Shown here: one piece after another, positions 1 through 9,900 of the stretch | How positions within the stretch are numbered: position 1 is the stretch's first letter | Layout of the letters: every line of letters begins with the position of its first letter | NCBI GenBank assembly: GCA_022824025.1 | Contig: JAJEBF010000052.1 | Location: forward strand, 19,617 to 83,616 | From: Caldilineaceae bacterium | GTDB lineage: Bacteria > Chloroflexota > Anaerolineae > Caldilineales > Caldilineaceae | Direction: 5' to 3' | Length of the DNA stretch: 64,000 bases | Translations under genes and position numbers: made by a program | The notes under the pieces: model-generated | The model's input: only the letters and a program-made list of their open reading frames with translations | What the model was told of the DNA's origin: nothing | Database searches by the model: none

Positions 1-591
1 ACCGCGGCGCTGCTGATGTTGGAGCTGGCCATGTACGCCAACCCCGCCGCCAAAGTCGCCCTGCCAGCGGTGTTGCCGCGTGCCTTCGAAATCGTCGTCA
101 ACCGCTATGGCGGCCAGGTCGTCGCCACCCAGAACGATCTGCGCCATCTTATGCGGGCCGCGACCGAGGATGTGCTGTTCGCCACCGATGGAGCCGGCCA
201 CTTCATCTTCCCCGATCTGCAACCCGTCTCCGACGGGCTGCTGGCAACCGTGCGCCTGCTCGAATACCTCGGGCTGCGTCAGAAGGCGGTCAGTGAAATC
301 GTGGCCGACCTGCCGTTGTTCTTTATGGCGCACCATCGAATCGACTGCCCCTGGGAGGCCAAGGGCACCGTCATGCGCCTGCTCAATCAAAACTACCAGG
401 GCGATGCCGTCATCCCCATCGACGGCCTGAAGATCGACCTCGGCGCCGAAGAGTGGGTCCATATCGGCCCCAACCCCGAGCGCCCCCTATTCGAAATCCG
501 GGCAGAAGCGGGTGACTCGGAACGCGCCACCGCCCTCGTCAAAGAGCACGGCGAGCAACTCCTGAAATGGGTCGTGGCCAGCGACGCTTAG
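1..591 (+). CDS. Phosphohexomutase (phosphomannomutase/phosphoglucosamine mutase family), C-terminal part
   Basis: The reading frame is open to the left edge, so only the last 196 residues are visible. The ending (GPNPERPLFEIRAEA, followed by a helix running to LLKWVV) matches the fourth domain of alpha-D-phosphohexomutases, where the usual sugar-phosphate loop reads RPSNTEP; here it is the divergent GPNPERP. The segment before it resembles domain III, with a DGAGH loop near residue 58. These enzymes interconvert hexose 1- and 6-phosphates in the cytosol. The atypical loop is also seen in mutase domains fused behind a mannose-1-phosphate guanylyltransferase, so the complete gene may be such a fusion; the missing N-terminus is needed to decide. 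Confidence 0.7.
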   Translation, partial: TAALLMLELAMYANPAAKVALPAVLPRAFEIVVNRYGGQVVATQNDLRHLMRAATEDVLFATDGAGHFIFPDLQPVSDGLLATVRLLEYLGLRQKAVSEIVADLPLFFMAHHRIDCPWEAKGTVMRLLNQNYQGDAVIPIDGLKIDLGAEEWVHIGPNPERPLFEIRAEAGDSERATALVKEHGEQLLKWVVASDA

Positions 592-649
592 CCGCCATGG
601 ACCACCTGAACCGCCGCAACGCGCACGGCGGAAGCAAAAAGCCCGCGCC

Positions 650-3538
650 CTATTCGTTCCGCAAACCCGGAACGAACACGACATGGATTCCGTCTCCCGT
701 CCGGGCCGGCGTCTGCCCCTGAACCGGGCTCGAACCAGGGCCCTGCGTCGGGCCCCCTGATTGACCCGGAGGCGGCCCCTGCGTTTGGCCCTGCGTTTGG
801 CCCTGTGTCTGGCCCTGTGTGGAGCCCTCCCTCGTGCTCTCCGTCGTGCCCTCCGATTCCTCTTCCGTCTCCTCCTCTGATCCACCGCTGCGGACCCAAA
901 CCCGCAGACGGCTGCTGCTCGAGAAGTTGCCGGCATTGTCCTTGGCCCAATAGCGGACACTGTAAATGCCGTCCTCGGAGATTGTGAACGGTTCACTGTA
1001 CAGTTCAACCGGCCCGTCGTTCAGAACATACGCGATACCCCACACGCCGCTGGTCGCGTCTGCAGCCTCAATGGTGACCTGAACCGGCCCGCTGAACAGC
1101 CCGCGCTGTTCAGCCGAGTTTGCGCCGCTTCCTTCCCCCTCGTCCGAAGATTCCGATGCCACCTGCACGGCTCGCGCCTGAACGGTTGGCGGCGTCCGGT
1201 CAACGCGCAGCTGCCCGGTCGCGCTCTCCCCCTCCAGGCCGGATCGGTCTTTGGCTTTGAAACGCACAGTGTACGTGCCATCCGCGAGGTCGCTCAATGC
1301 CGCTGACAGCTTCTGCGCCTCCAGCGGATCGTTGGGCAGGCTGAAATGGGCCGCCTTCTCCTCGTCGTCCAAAAGCAGCTTGCCGCTGGTCGTGTCCAGC
1401 CCGCTGTTAAAATCCTGAACAGGGACCGAAATCAGGACAGGCAATCTTGTCCACCAGCTCTGCAGGTGCTCCAAATCGCCGAACACCGGCGGCAGCTCGC
1501 TTCCGAACTCGATATACCTGGTGACGACCGGGCTCGCATTTCCGGCCGCATCGAACGCGATCGCGGAAACCGTTGACGTGCCGCTGCTGGGGAGCGCCCA
1601 GTCGAACGTTCTTCTCGTCGTTATATCCTGCAGCTGCCACAGCCGGACCCGGTCTAGCGCCAGGTCTACCTCTCCGTGCCATTTCACGCGGAACTCCAAC
1701 CCCTCGACCGCGTTGAACAGATGGAAATCAACGGGAATTTCGACATACTCGCCCGCGCCGGTGAAATCGCTCGGCCAGATGTCGCGCAAACCAAGACCCA
1801 GAGTCCCCCCCTTGTCGGTCACATCCAAACGGGCGATCGGCTGATCCGGCAGCACATTGTCGTTGTCGTCGTCGTCAGGTTCACCCATACGCAGCCGGAA
1901 GAGCGCGCGATAGGTGGCGTTGTGCGGAATGCCGGTCGCGTAAGGGCCGTACCACCAGCCCGCGGCATGGTCGTCGGCTCTTGCCTCCCGCGCGCGCGCG
2001 CCCTCGGCGTCGTCATCATCCACATCTTCGCCCGTGGTGCTGTGGAGGTTTTCGCCCTGCCAGGTCCAACTGTTGCTGAGACCGATCGTCGAGCCCCGTT
2101 CCGGTGTCTCGAGCGTTAACGTGGCCCTCTGTACCTCCACCGCCGAAGGCGCCTCGAAAGTCGGCGCCGCAGGCGCGTCCCAGTCGATCTCCAGCGCCTT
2201 TGTCTCCTGCAACGCGTTGCTCAGCGTCAGCGAGGCGGTGATCGTGCTGCCGCTGCTGAGATCCGCGCTGCGCAGCCAGACACCGCGTATAGGCAGAGAG
2301 TCCGGGCCAGGGTCGAGATCGACTTGCCCCGACAGCGTCTCCGCAGGCGCCAAAGCCCCCCAGCGCAGACCGCCCACAGGGAAATAACCTCGCAAGGACA
2401 GGCCCGTGATTCCCCCCAGCGCCCGCGTCGGCTGGCGGGCATCCTGCAACGTGACATCCGTATAGTAGTGGCCCAGAATCTGGCGGTACGTCTGGCCGGC
2501 GGTGGCCCGCCGCGCCGCCCCCCACTGGCTCAGACCGTAGCCGTGGCCCCAACGCACTTCGCCAAGACCCGTCTCGTCCGGCACCGCCTTCAGATACGCC
2601 ACCGCCGGATTGGTGAGCGTCGGATGGCTGTTCTTGGCGCTGTACATGGCTATGATCGGCGCGCTCGTGCTGTCACCCGCATAGGCCAAATACTGCCCCG
2701 CCGTCCTGCTGACCGCCGCGTCCGTGGAAGAAAAGCGATTGTTGCACATCATCTGGAAATTGGCCCAGTCGGTCACGTCATAGTAGCGCCGCCCGCGCAA
2801 AATCTGGTACCAGGCATACGTGCGGGTGGCAACCGCCTGCGCGGCCAGCGCTTCCGGTGACCACGAGATGGGAACCTCCGCGGGAACCGAACGGGCCACA
2901 TACTCCTCGAACGGAACTACGTCCACCTGCCAGTCCGGTACGTTGCGGCAGTTATTCTCAGGGTGGTGGGCCACCCGAATCGTCGCCGGGTAGGTCAGCG
3001 CCGTTATCTCAACCTCGGCCGCTTCCACTCCCGCTGGATTGTCATCCGGCTGCAGGTTCTCATCGCGTATGATCGACCTGTCGGATGGGTCGTACGTCGC
3101 GGCGCGAATGCTGTTTGCTTCCAGTTGATCGAAGCGCAGCCGGTTGCTGCGTCCCGTTTGCCAGCGCGGGTTATGCCCGGGAATGCGTTCGCGCACCCGG
3201 CCCGTCGCACGTTCAATCACATAGATTTCAGCCAGACCGACTGTCTCCGTCCCTGTCGGCACAACCGTAATCGCCATCAATGCGCCGTCGGGGCTGATGC
3301 GGGGCCTGCCGAAATGGGAACCGGCGCGCTCGACCAGAATCTCGCCGTCTATCGTCAGCGCCTGAAAACTGGGGGGGCCGGAAATCTGTATATCGCGCGC
3401 CTGTACCTCGCCGCTATCCCGAGGCCCCAGCGTCAGCGCCGGTATGATCCACTCGACAACAGTGTATAACGAGGCGCCAAAGAGCGCGATAACGAGGCCG
3501 ACGACAAGGAGCCGGCGCAAGGAATATCCTGACTGCAT
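650..3538 (-). CDS. SpoIID/LytB-domain exported protein with Ig-like repeats
   Basis: 962 residues. An N-terminal membrane anchor or signal (about residues 9-30) is followed by a short WD/TolB-like segment and then a SpoIID/LytB domain (about 190-400) with the hallmarks PEALAAQAVATRTYAW and WGHGYGLSQWGA. SpoIID-type domains cut or help cut peptidoglycan glycan strands lacking stem peptides; outside endospore formers they occur as wall-remodelling exoproteins. Downstream are beta-rich Ig/Big-like modules with a DRTPP strand and a low-complexity tail of Gln-Gly-(Gln)-Thr repeats, encoded by a short tandem DNA repeat near 780-830. Convergent with the mutase gene. The length is far above a plain SpoIID (about 350 residues). 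Substrate of the C-terminal modules is unknown. Confidence 0.8.
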   Translation of the reverse strand: MQSGYSLRRLLVVGLVIALFGASLYTVVEWIIPALTLGPRDSGEVQARDIQISGPPSFQALTIDGEILVERAGSHFGRPRISPDGALMAITVVPTGTETVGLAEIYVIERATGRVRERIPGHNPRWQTGRSNRLRFDQLEANSIRAATYDPSDRSIIRDENLQPDDNPAGVEAAEVEITALTYPATIRVAHHPENNCRNVPDWQVDVVPFEEYVARSVPAEVPISWSPEALAAQAVATRTYAWYQILRGRRYYDVTDWANFQMMCNNRFSSTDAAVSRTAGQYLAYAGDSTSAPIIAMYSAKNSHPTLTNPAVAYLKAVPDETGLGEVRWGHGYGLSQWGAARRATAGQTYRQILGHYYTDVTLQDARQPTRALGGITGLSLRGYFPVGGLRWGALAPAETLSGQVDLDPGPDSLPIRGVWLRSADLSSGSTITASLTLSNALQETKALEIDWDAPAAPTFEAPSAVEVQRATLTLETPERGSTIGLSNSWTWQGENLHSTTGEDVDDDDAEGARAREARADDHAAGWWYGPYATGIPHNATYRALFRLRMGEPDDDDNDNVLPDQPIARLDVTDKGGTLGLGLRDIWPSDFTGAGEYVEIPVDFHLFNAVEGLEFRVKWHGEVDLALDRVRLWQLQDITTRRTFDWALPSSGTSTVSAIAFDAAGNASPVVTRYIEFGSELPPVFGDLEHLQSWWTRLPVLISVPVQDFNSGLDTTSGKLLLDDEEKAAHFSLPNDPLEAQKLSAALSDLADGTYTVRFKAKDRSGLEGESATGQLRVDRTPPTVQARAVQVASESSDEGEGSGANSAEQRGLFSGPVQVTIEAADATSGVWGIAYVLNDGPVELYSEPFTISEDGIYSVRYWAKDNAGNFSSSSRLRVWVRSGGSEEETEEESEGTTESTREGSTQGQTQGQTQGQTQGPPPGQSGGPTQGPGSSPVQGQTPARTGDGIHVVFVPGLRNE

Positions 3539-3570
3539 GGCTACAGTTTCTGGTGACTGATCGTTTGTGT

Positions 3571-3586
3571 CCGAGCTTGCGCTCGG
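3571..3586 (-). other. Hairpin with GCAA tetraloop in leader of SpoIID-like gene
   Basis: On the minus strand CCGAGC-GCAA-GCTCGG forms a perfect six-pair stem closed by a GNRA-type tetraloop, 33 bases before the start codon of the SpoIID-like gene. No T-tract follows, so it is more likely an mRNA structure than a terminator. Confidence 0.4.
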
Positions 3587-3766
3587 GCCGCATATTGTTA
3601 ACTACCATTGTAACAGGAACACAATAATTCCTGCATTTGGCTTCGCGGCAACGTGGGGGGTACAATCGCAGACGTGAGGGTTTCTTTCCATTGCGCCCCT
3701 CTCTTTTCGGGCCGCCGGACATCCCAGTCCCGTGACGGGCGGCGGACTTGCCAGAGATCAAATTGG

Positions 3767-4351
3767 GTGAACGACCATTTCCGCTTCCCGCTCCTATCCT
3801 CCTCTCCGCGTGAAACGCAAAATCTCGGCGAACTGCTGGGGCGGACGATCTGCCGCCCGCAGACCACGAGCGTCGTGATCGGCCTTGTGGGTGATCTGGG
3901 AGCAGGCAAAACCACCTTTGCGCAGGGATTGGCCAGGGGTCTGGGCGTGCAGGCGCGCATCACCAGCCCTACCTTCACCCTGATCAACGAATATACGTCC
4001 GCAACGCAAGATCTGCGGCTGTTCCACGTGGACAGCTACCGCCTGACCGCCGACGCCGGCTCCCTCGCCGCCGAAGTCTACGGATTGGGCATGGATGAAA
4101 TCTTGGATGCCGTCGAAGAGACGCCCCTCGACGACCCGGAAAACCCGCTCGATTCCGCCGCGCGTCACGTTGTCGTCATCGAGTGGGCCGACCGCCTCGA
4201 CGGCCTGCTGCCCGACGACCGCCTTATGGTTCGCTTCAACAACAGCGCAGACGACAGCGCCGGGCGAATGCTATGCCTCTGCGCCACCGGGCCCCACAGC
4301 AAGGCCCTGCTGTCCGCGCTGCGCGCCGAAACAACATGTATCGCCAAATGA
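3767..4351 (+). CDS. tsaE: tRNA threonylcarbamoyladenosine biosynthesis ATPase TsaE
   Basis: About 194 residues from the GTG at 3767; the frame is open further upstream (ATG at 3653), but those extra residues are not TsaE-like. P-loop GDLGAGKTTF with Lys48, then the family segments SPTFTLINEY, LFHVDSYRL and VVIEWADRL. TsaE is the P-loop ATPase that works with TsaB and TsaD to make t6A37 in ANN-decoding tRNAs. A tsaB gene lies at 60785-61555; tsaD and tsaC are not in this window. A short acidic insert (EETPLDDPENPLDSA) precedes the last conserved block. Function is secure, the start less so. Confidence 0.9.
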   Translation: MNDHFRFPLLSSSPRETQNLGELLGRTICRPQTTSVVIGLVGDLGAGKTTFAQGLARGLGVQARITSPTFTLINEYTSATQDLRLFHVDSYRLTADAGSLAAEVYGLGMDEILDAVEETPLDDPENPLDSAARHVVVIEWADRLDGLLPDDRLMVRFNNSADDSAGRMLCLCATGPHSKALLSALRAETTCIAK

Positions 4352-4393
4352 GAATTCAGCTTCTGAACGTGTACATTTTGGTTGGAGGCGCCG

Positions 4394-4819
4394 GTGGGGT
4401 CCGATAGCGGCCAGGTGAAGCACTGGATGACGCCCAATCCGCATACCTGCCACAAAGAAGCCTCACTGGCAGATGCCCGCGATCTCATGGTCGAGCATCA
4501 TTGCCGCCGCCTTCCCGTCGTGGATGACGACGGCCTTCTGATCGGCATCGTCAGCTTCGGCGACCTGCGCCAGGCCGCCCCGTCCAGCGTCACCACGCTC
4601 AGCCTCTTCGAAATCAACTATTTCTGGGCGAAGCTCCCCGTCAGCGACGCCATGACCGCCGAGCCGGTTACCGTCGCCCCGGACAGCTCAATCGATGTCG
4701 CCTGCCGCCTCATGCTGGACTACAGAATCGGCGGGCTCCCCGTGGCTGTAAACCGTAAAGTCGTCGGCATTTTCACCACAACCGACGTATTGCGCTACGT
4801 CGTCGAGCACGCCTCCTAG
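4394..4819 (+). CDS. CBS-domain pair protein
   Basis: 141 residues made of two CBS motifs, the first around WMTPNPHTC...LPVVDDDGLLIGIVSFGDL, the second around AMTAEPVTVAP...GGLPVAVNRKVVGIFTTTDVL. Such pairs (Bateman modules) bind adenine nucleotides and act as energy sensors. GTG at 4394 is chosen because GGAGG lies five bases before it; an upstream in-frame TTG (4382) overlaps that ribosome site. A second CBS-pair gene follows 63 bases downstream, so the two probably form one transcription unit and may heterodimerise. No catalytic domain is attached, so the target is unknown. Confidence 0.85.
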   Translation: MGSDSGQVKHWMTPNPHTCHKEASLADARDLMVEHHCRRLPVVDDDGLLIGIVSFGDLRQAAPSSVTTLSLFEINYFWAKLPVSDAMTAEPVTVAPDSSIDVACRLMLDYRIGGLPVAVNRKVVGIFTTTDVLRYVVEHAS

Positions 4820-4882
4820 AGAGGCCGCTGCCCTCTGACCCGTACCGCCGGACACGCTGGCGTCTGCACCATGGAGTCACCA

Positions 4883-5350
4883 ATGCACCGCATGCTGGTA
4901 AGCGAAATCATGAGCGCGCCGGTGATCACGATCGATCCCGACGCGCTGGCCGTGGACGCCGCGCAGCTGATGGAAGCCAATAACGTGCGCCGCATCATTG
5001 TGATCGACCAGGACGGCTACATGTGCGGGATCGTTACAGATGCCGATGTGTTGGAGGCCGAAACAGCCGGAAGTGTCGCCAGCCGCTACGACCCGGGCCT
5101 CGATGAGGAGTGGCTGACTGTGCGCGATGTGATGACCGCCGACGTAATTGCCGTCGGGCCCGAAGCGTCGCTCGGCCAGTTGGTAGAAAAGATGATGGAA
5201 ACCAAAATCGGCGGCATCCCCGTCGTGCAGCCGCCAGAGCCCGGCAGCGGGCTGCTCCTGCCCGTCGGCATCGTCACCGAGACCGACATCTTCCGCCTGA
5301 TCAGCGAAGCCTGGCGCGCCGACGAAGCTTCAAACACCAACGATTCCTAA
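4883..5350 (+). CDS. CBS-domain pair protein
   Basis: 155 residues with two CBS motifs: SEIMSAPVITIDPDALAVDA...IIVIDQDGYMCGIVTDADV and VRDVMTADVIAVGPEASLGQ...GIPVVQP...VGIVTETDIFRLI. The start at 4883 is preferred to the in-frame ATG at 4871 because the GGAG at 4873-4876 then sits six bases upstream. A PEPGSG loop interrupts the last beta-hairpin. It follows another CBS-pair gene in the same orientation and is likely a paralogue arising by tandem duplication. Likely an adenosine-ligand sensor; partner unknown. Confidence 0.85.
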   Translation: MHRMLVSEIMSAPVITIDPDALAVDAAQLMEANNVRRIIVIDQDGYMCGIVTDADVLEAETAGSVASRYDPGLDEEWLTVRDVMTADVIAVGPEASLGQLVEKMMETKIGGIPVVQPPEPGSGLLLPVGIVTETDIFRLISEAWRADEASNTNDS

Positions 5351-5375
5351 CCCCCTCCCCGCGCCCACCAGCCCG

Positions 5376-5420
5376 CACACCCCGCCACCCACTGACCTCT
5401 AACCACCGACCACTGCCGTC
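5376..5420. repeat. ACTGACCA-type degenerate short repeat
   Basis: Runs such as CACTGACC, ACCACCGACCACTGCC recur here at the end of the CBS gene and overlap the 3' end of the convergent YqeC-MocA gene. The same unit is found at about 26165, 34115, 53205, 55875, 61615 and 63108. Confidence 0.6.
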
Positions 5421-6871
5421 CCCCACTCCTCCGGCGTATCCACGTCTGCCAGCCACTCGCCCGGCGCCTCGATCGCCCTGACCTCCCCGGCGTGCCGGCG
5501 CAGCAGCATCCCCCCGCCCCGGTCACCCTGAATCAGCCTCAGCTGGCCGAAGAAACGCCGGTCAAAAAGCGCCGGCGCGCCGCGTACCGCCCCATCCACC
5601 GCGACGGCCGCCAGATCGCTGCCGTCCCGCCATGCCTGCCACAGCCGCCGCAACAGCGCCGCCGGCAGGCGGGGCTGGTCCACCGGCAGAAACAGGGCTG
5701 CCTCACAAGCGGCCGGCAGCGCCTCCACCGCCGCGCGCACCGACCCCGCCTGGCCCTCCTGCCACACGGGGTTGAAGACGACGCGCAGACGCCCGCGGCC
5801 CGCCTCGCGCAGCGGGGCCAGCGCCGCCTCCACCTGGTCAGCGACCGCGCCGGTGACCACAACCGTTTCAGAAACGCCGCTCTCGAGCGCGATGCGGGCC
5901 GCCCGCGTCACCAGCGGTTCGCCCTGCCAGCGCAGCAGCTGTTTCGGCTGCCCCATCCGGCGGCTTTCTCCCGCGGCCAGCACAACCGCCGCCGACGCGC
6001 CCCAGCGCTCGCGAATGGCTGCCCCGCTTCCCGCCCCCACCGCGCCGATCAGCGCCGGCTGGTTCTGCTGCGCCAGCCGCAGCGCGACCAACCGGGCCGC
6101 CGCCAGCCTCGGCGCGCTGTCAGCCTTATTCAAGAGCGGTATCAGCCTCGCGCCCCCAGCCTGGAAACCGCTGCCGGGAGGCGTACCCTCTCCTCTCTCC
6201 TCAGCCCTCCCGCCTCGCCCGTATGGTTCCACAAGAAGACGGCCCAGCATACGCGGTGTCAGCCGCGTCGACGCGTCCTCTTCCTGCAGAAGAGCGCGTA
6301 CCTGCTCGGGCCGGTGGACGTAAGGTTCGTCCAGGGGCAGCCCCAGCCCGTCAAGTCCCGCCACCGGAACCAGGTGCGTCGTGCAGGCCGGGACGACCGG
6401 CTCGTGCGAAGCGGGCGCCTTGACCGGGCGGCGGCGGCTGCCATCGCCTTCGAGCGCGATCAGGCTGATGCCGAGATCACCGGCCCGCGCAGCCAGCGCG
6501 TCCACAACCTCCAGGGGCAGGCCCTGTCGTTTGGATCTTGTCGGGAAGGCGGCTGTTGGCCTGCCGGCGGATTCAGGGGTCCGGAAACCGGGGTTCGACC
6601 AGATAAAGCAGTGCCCGTGCCGCGCCAGCGCCGCCTCCAGCGCAGCCCAGTCTATCTCTTCGGTCTCGCCGGGCTTTGCTTCGAGGCGGGCCGGCGCGTC
6701 CTCCGCCTGGGAAGCGAAAATATGGGTGGTCGTGGTGGTGACGACGCGTTGGCCGCCGCCAACGGCCTCATCCGCCAGCCGGAAGAGCGCGCTCGTCTTG
6801 CCCCCGGCGCCGACCAGTGTGACGACCGAAAGCGCATCCGGCCGCAGTCGCAGAGCATGATGGAGTTGCAT
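5399..6871 (-). CDS. YqeC-MocA fusion: selenium/molybdenum cofactor maturation protein
   Basis: 490 residues. The N-terminal half (about 1-285) is a YqeC domain, starting with the P-loop TLVGAGGKTSALFRLADE and TTTTTHIF; YqeC is tied genetically to selenium-dependent molybdenum hydroxylases. The C-terminal half (from about 300) is a MocA/MobA-type nucleotidyltransferase: AAVVLAAGESRRMGQPKQLL, FNPVWQEGQAGSVRAAV, LPVDQPRLP, and DVDTPEEW. MocA adds CMP to molybdopterin to make the MCD cofactor used by xanthine dehydrogenase-type enzymes. It lies 36 bases downstream of such an enzyme in the same direction, so it most likely matures that enzyme's cofactor. In E. coli the two functions are separate genes (yqeC, ygfJ). 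No strong ribosome site is visible before the ATG. Confidence 0.85.
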   Translation of the reverse strand: MQLHHALRLRPDALSVVTLVGAGGKTSALFRLADEAVGGGQRVVTTTTTHIFASQAEDAPARLEAKPGETEEIDWAALEAALARHGHCFIWSNPGFRTPESAGRPTAAFPTRSKRQGLPLEVVDALAARAGDLGISLIALEGDGSRRRPVKAPASHEPVVPACTTHLVPVAGLDGLGLPLDEPYVHRPEQVRALLQEEDASTRLTPRMLGRLLVEPYGRGGRAEERGEGTPPGSGFQAGGARLIPLLNKADSAPRLAAARLVALRLAQQNQPALIGAVGAGSGAAIRERWGASAAVVLAAGESRRMGQPKQLLRWQGEPLVTRAARIALESGVSETVVVTGAVADQVEAALAPLREAGRGRLRVVFNPVWQEGQAGSVRAAVEALPAACEAALFLPVDQPRLPAALLRRLWQAWRDGSDLAAVAVDGAVRGAPALFDRRFFGQLRLIQGDRGGGMLLRRHAGEVRAIEAPGEWLADVDTPEEWGTAVVGG

Positions 6872-6907
6872 GATGAAGTTTTCAGGGAGAATTGCGGTTT
6901 CAGTGTG

Positions 6908-9900
6908 TCAGTGCGGCTGCCGGCCGTTCGACGCCAGCCATGGCCCCGTTTGGCCCCAGTGCCCGTCGATCTCTTTCTCACCGTCTCGCATCGCCAGCAG
7001 CAGGGCATCCTGATCGACCGGCAGGGCCAGGCAGCGAACGCCCACAGCGTTGTAGATGGCATTGGTGATCGCCGGGCTGATCGGGATCGAGCTGATCTCG
7101 CCCACGCCCTTGGCGCCGTAGGGCCCATCCGCGGTCGGATGCTCGACGATGTGGCTGTCCATCCGCGGCGTCATCTTGATGCCCGGCATCTTGTACTGCC
7201 CCAGACGCTCGGTCCAGGGAATGCCGTCCTCGACGATATAATTCTCGGTCAGCGCGTTGCCGATGCCCATCACGATTCCGCCCTCGATCTGTCCAAGCAG
7301 GCTCAGGGGATTGATCGCCCGGCCCACGTCATGGGCGGATATCACCCGCGCGACGGCTACCTCGCCGGTTTCGGTATCCACGCTCACCAGCGCGGCATGC
7401 ACAGCGTACGAAAAGGCGAAGTGCATATCGCCGCCTGTCCCCAGCGGCTGCGTCTGCGGCGCCCAGTATTCATAGCGGATCTTCGGCAGCCGGTTCTCGG
7501 CCAGCAGGGCGTTGACCGCATCCGCGAAAGAGATGCTGCGCGTGGAACCCGGCAGAATCCCGCCCGCGCTGCCGTTCGCGCCGTTGGCCCCCGCCGCCGG
7601 CAGCTCCGCCACGTGCATCTGCGCCAGCCGCCTCTCGTCCACATAGGCCAGACCCTCATGGAAGGCGATGACATCAGGGTGTGTATCGAACTTTTCAGCC
7701 AGGACATTCTGCATCTGCTCGCGCATGGCCCGCGCAGCAAGTCGGGCCGCGTTGCCGCTGACGTAGGTCTGGCGGCTGGCGGTGGAAGGGCCGCCGTCCG
7801 GCGTCAGGTCCGTGTCCATCACGGTCACATGCACCTTCTCGAAGGGGAGACCCAGCTCCTGCGCGGTGCAGGCCGCCAGCACGCCCACCAGATTCTGCCC
7901 CATCTCCGCGCTGCTGGTGCGGATCGCCGCGGTGCCGTCGGGAAAGACCTCCACTTCAGCCTCCGCCTTGTCCGGCGCGCCGCCCCCCAGGCCGGTATTC
8001 TTGTAGCCGGCTGCGATGCCCCAGGCGTAGCGCTTGCTGCCCACCTGAACCGGCGCCCATGGGTCCGATGACGGCAAACTCGAATCAACCGCCTTCGCCC
8101 TCTTGATATCTTCCTCCACCAGGTCAAGACATTCGAGCAGCCCCACGCTCTCGCTCAGCTCCTGGCCGGTGGCCGTCTCCGCGCCGACGCGCATCACGTT
8201 CTTGCGCCGCAACGCCGCCGGGTCCATGCCCAGCTCCGCCGCCAGTATATCGAGATTGCTCTCCACCGCGAACGCCGACTGTGTCACGCCGAAACCGCGA
8301 AACGCGCCGCTGGGCGCGTTGTTCGTGTACATCGCGTAGCAGTCGATCCTGGCGTGGGGCATCACGTACGGGCCGGTGGCGTGCGTGGTGGCGCGGGTCA
8401 TCACCTTCTCGCCCAGACTGGCATAGGCCCCGCTGTCCCCGTATAGTTCCGCCTCCACAGCGACCAGCGCGCCGTCCCGCTTCGCGCCTGTCTTGATGCG
8501 GATGATGGTGCTGTGACGCTTGGGGTGGAAGATCAGGCTCTCCTGCCGGGTATAGAGGATCTTGACCGGACGGCCCGTCACATGCGCCGCCAGCGCCGCG
8601 TGGATCTGTCCGGCGATGTCCTCCTTGCCGCCGAATCCTCCCCCCATCAATGTGCCGATGACGCGCACCTCTTCGTCGTCCAGGCCCAGGCTCTTGGCCA
8701 CCTGCCGCCTGTCGCTGTATGGAATCTGGCTGCCCACGTAGACGGTCAGCTTGTCGCTCTCATGATCGGATTCCGCCTTCTCCTTGCTGGTGGAGGGAAG
8801 GCAGCCCTTGTAACCCGCCGGCACGGCCAGCGCGCACTCCGGCTCCAGGAAGGCGTGCTCGGTCATCGGCGTGCGGTAGGTGCGCTCGACAACGACATCC
8901 GACGCGGCGAACCCCTCCTCCACGTCGCCATGCCGCACCTTGATATGCTTGAGCAGGTTCCCGGTGGGCCGGTCCGGATGCAGCTGGGGCGCGTCCGGCT
9001 GCAGCGCCTCCCGCGGATCGGTGACCGACGGCAACGGATCGTACTCCACGCGGATCAGCGCCAGCGCCTGCTCGGCGAGCTCCGCCGTCTCCGCCGCCGC
9101 CAGCGCAATCGCGTCGCCCACATAGCGCGCCGGATACGCGCCGCCCGCGAAGACCGGCCAGTCGTTCTCAACCAGCCCGTGCCGCGGGTCGCCCGGCACG
9201 TCCGCGTGGGTCAGCACCGCGTGGACGCCCTCCAAAGCACGCGCCGCGTCCGCGTCAATCTCGCGAATCGCGGCGTGGGGGTGTTCGCTGCGCAGCGTCG
9301 CCCCAAACAGCATCCCGTCAAAAGTGTAGTCATCCGTGTAGAGCGCCGCCCCCGTCACCTTGTCAACCGCGTCCGGCCGCTGCAAGGGCTGACCGATCTG
9401 CGACAGCGGCTCCTTCACCGGCGGCAGCTCCGCATCCGGCATCGTCCCGGTGCGCATATACTCGCCCGCGGCCTTCACCGAGCTGATGATCGCCGCGTAT
9501 CCGGTGCAGCGGCAATAGGTGTCCTTCAGACACTCCTTGATCTCCGCGTCCGTCGGGTCCGGGTTCTCGTCCAACAGCGTCTTGGCCTGCATGATGAAAC
9601 CGGGTGTGCAGAAGCCGCACTGCGTCGCCCCGTGTTGGATGAATGCGGACTGAAGCGGATGCAGCTCGGGCGCGCCGCCATTTTGCGAGCCGGGCCCCGT
9701 TTGGGCCACGCCTTCGATCGTCAACACCTGCCCGCCCTGCGCCTTGAACGCCGGGTAGATGCAGGAGTCGACCGACTGACCGTCCACGATAACGGTGCAG
9801 CAGCCGCATTCGGCCTCATCGCAGCCGATCTTGGTGCCGGTCAGCCCCAGGTCGTAGCGCAAAACCTCGGCCAGATAGCGGCTGGGCGGTACATCGAGAG

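Noticed and set aside
5492..8071. 859-codon plus-strand open frame
   Set aside because: Antisense to the YqeC-MocA and molybdenum hydroxylase genes; Arg/Pro/His-rich composition of a GC-rich shadow frame and no family motif.
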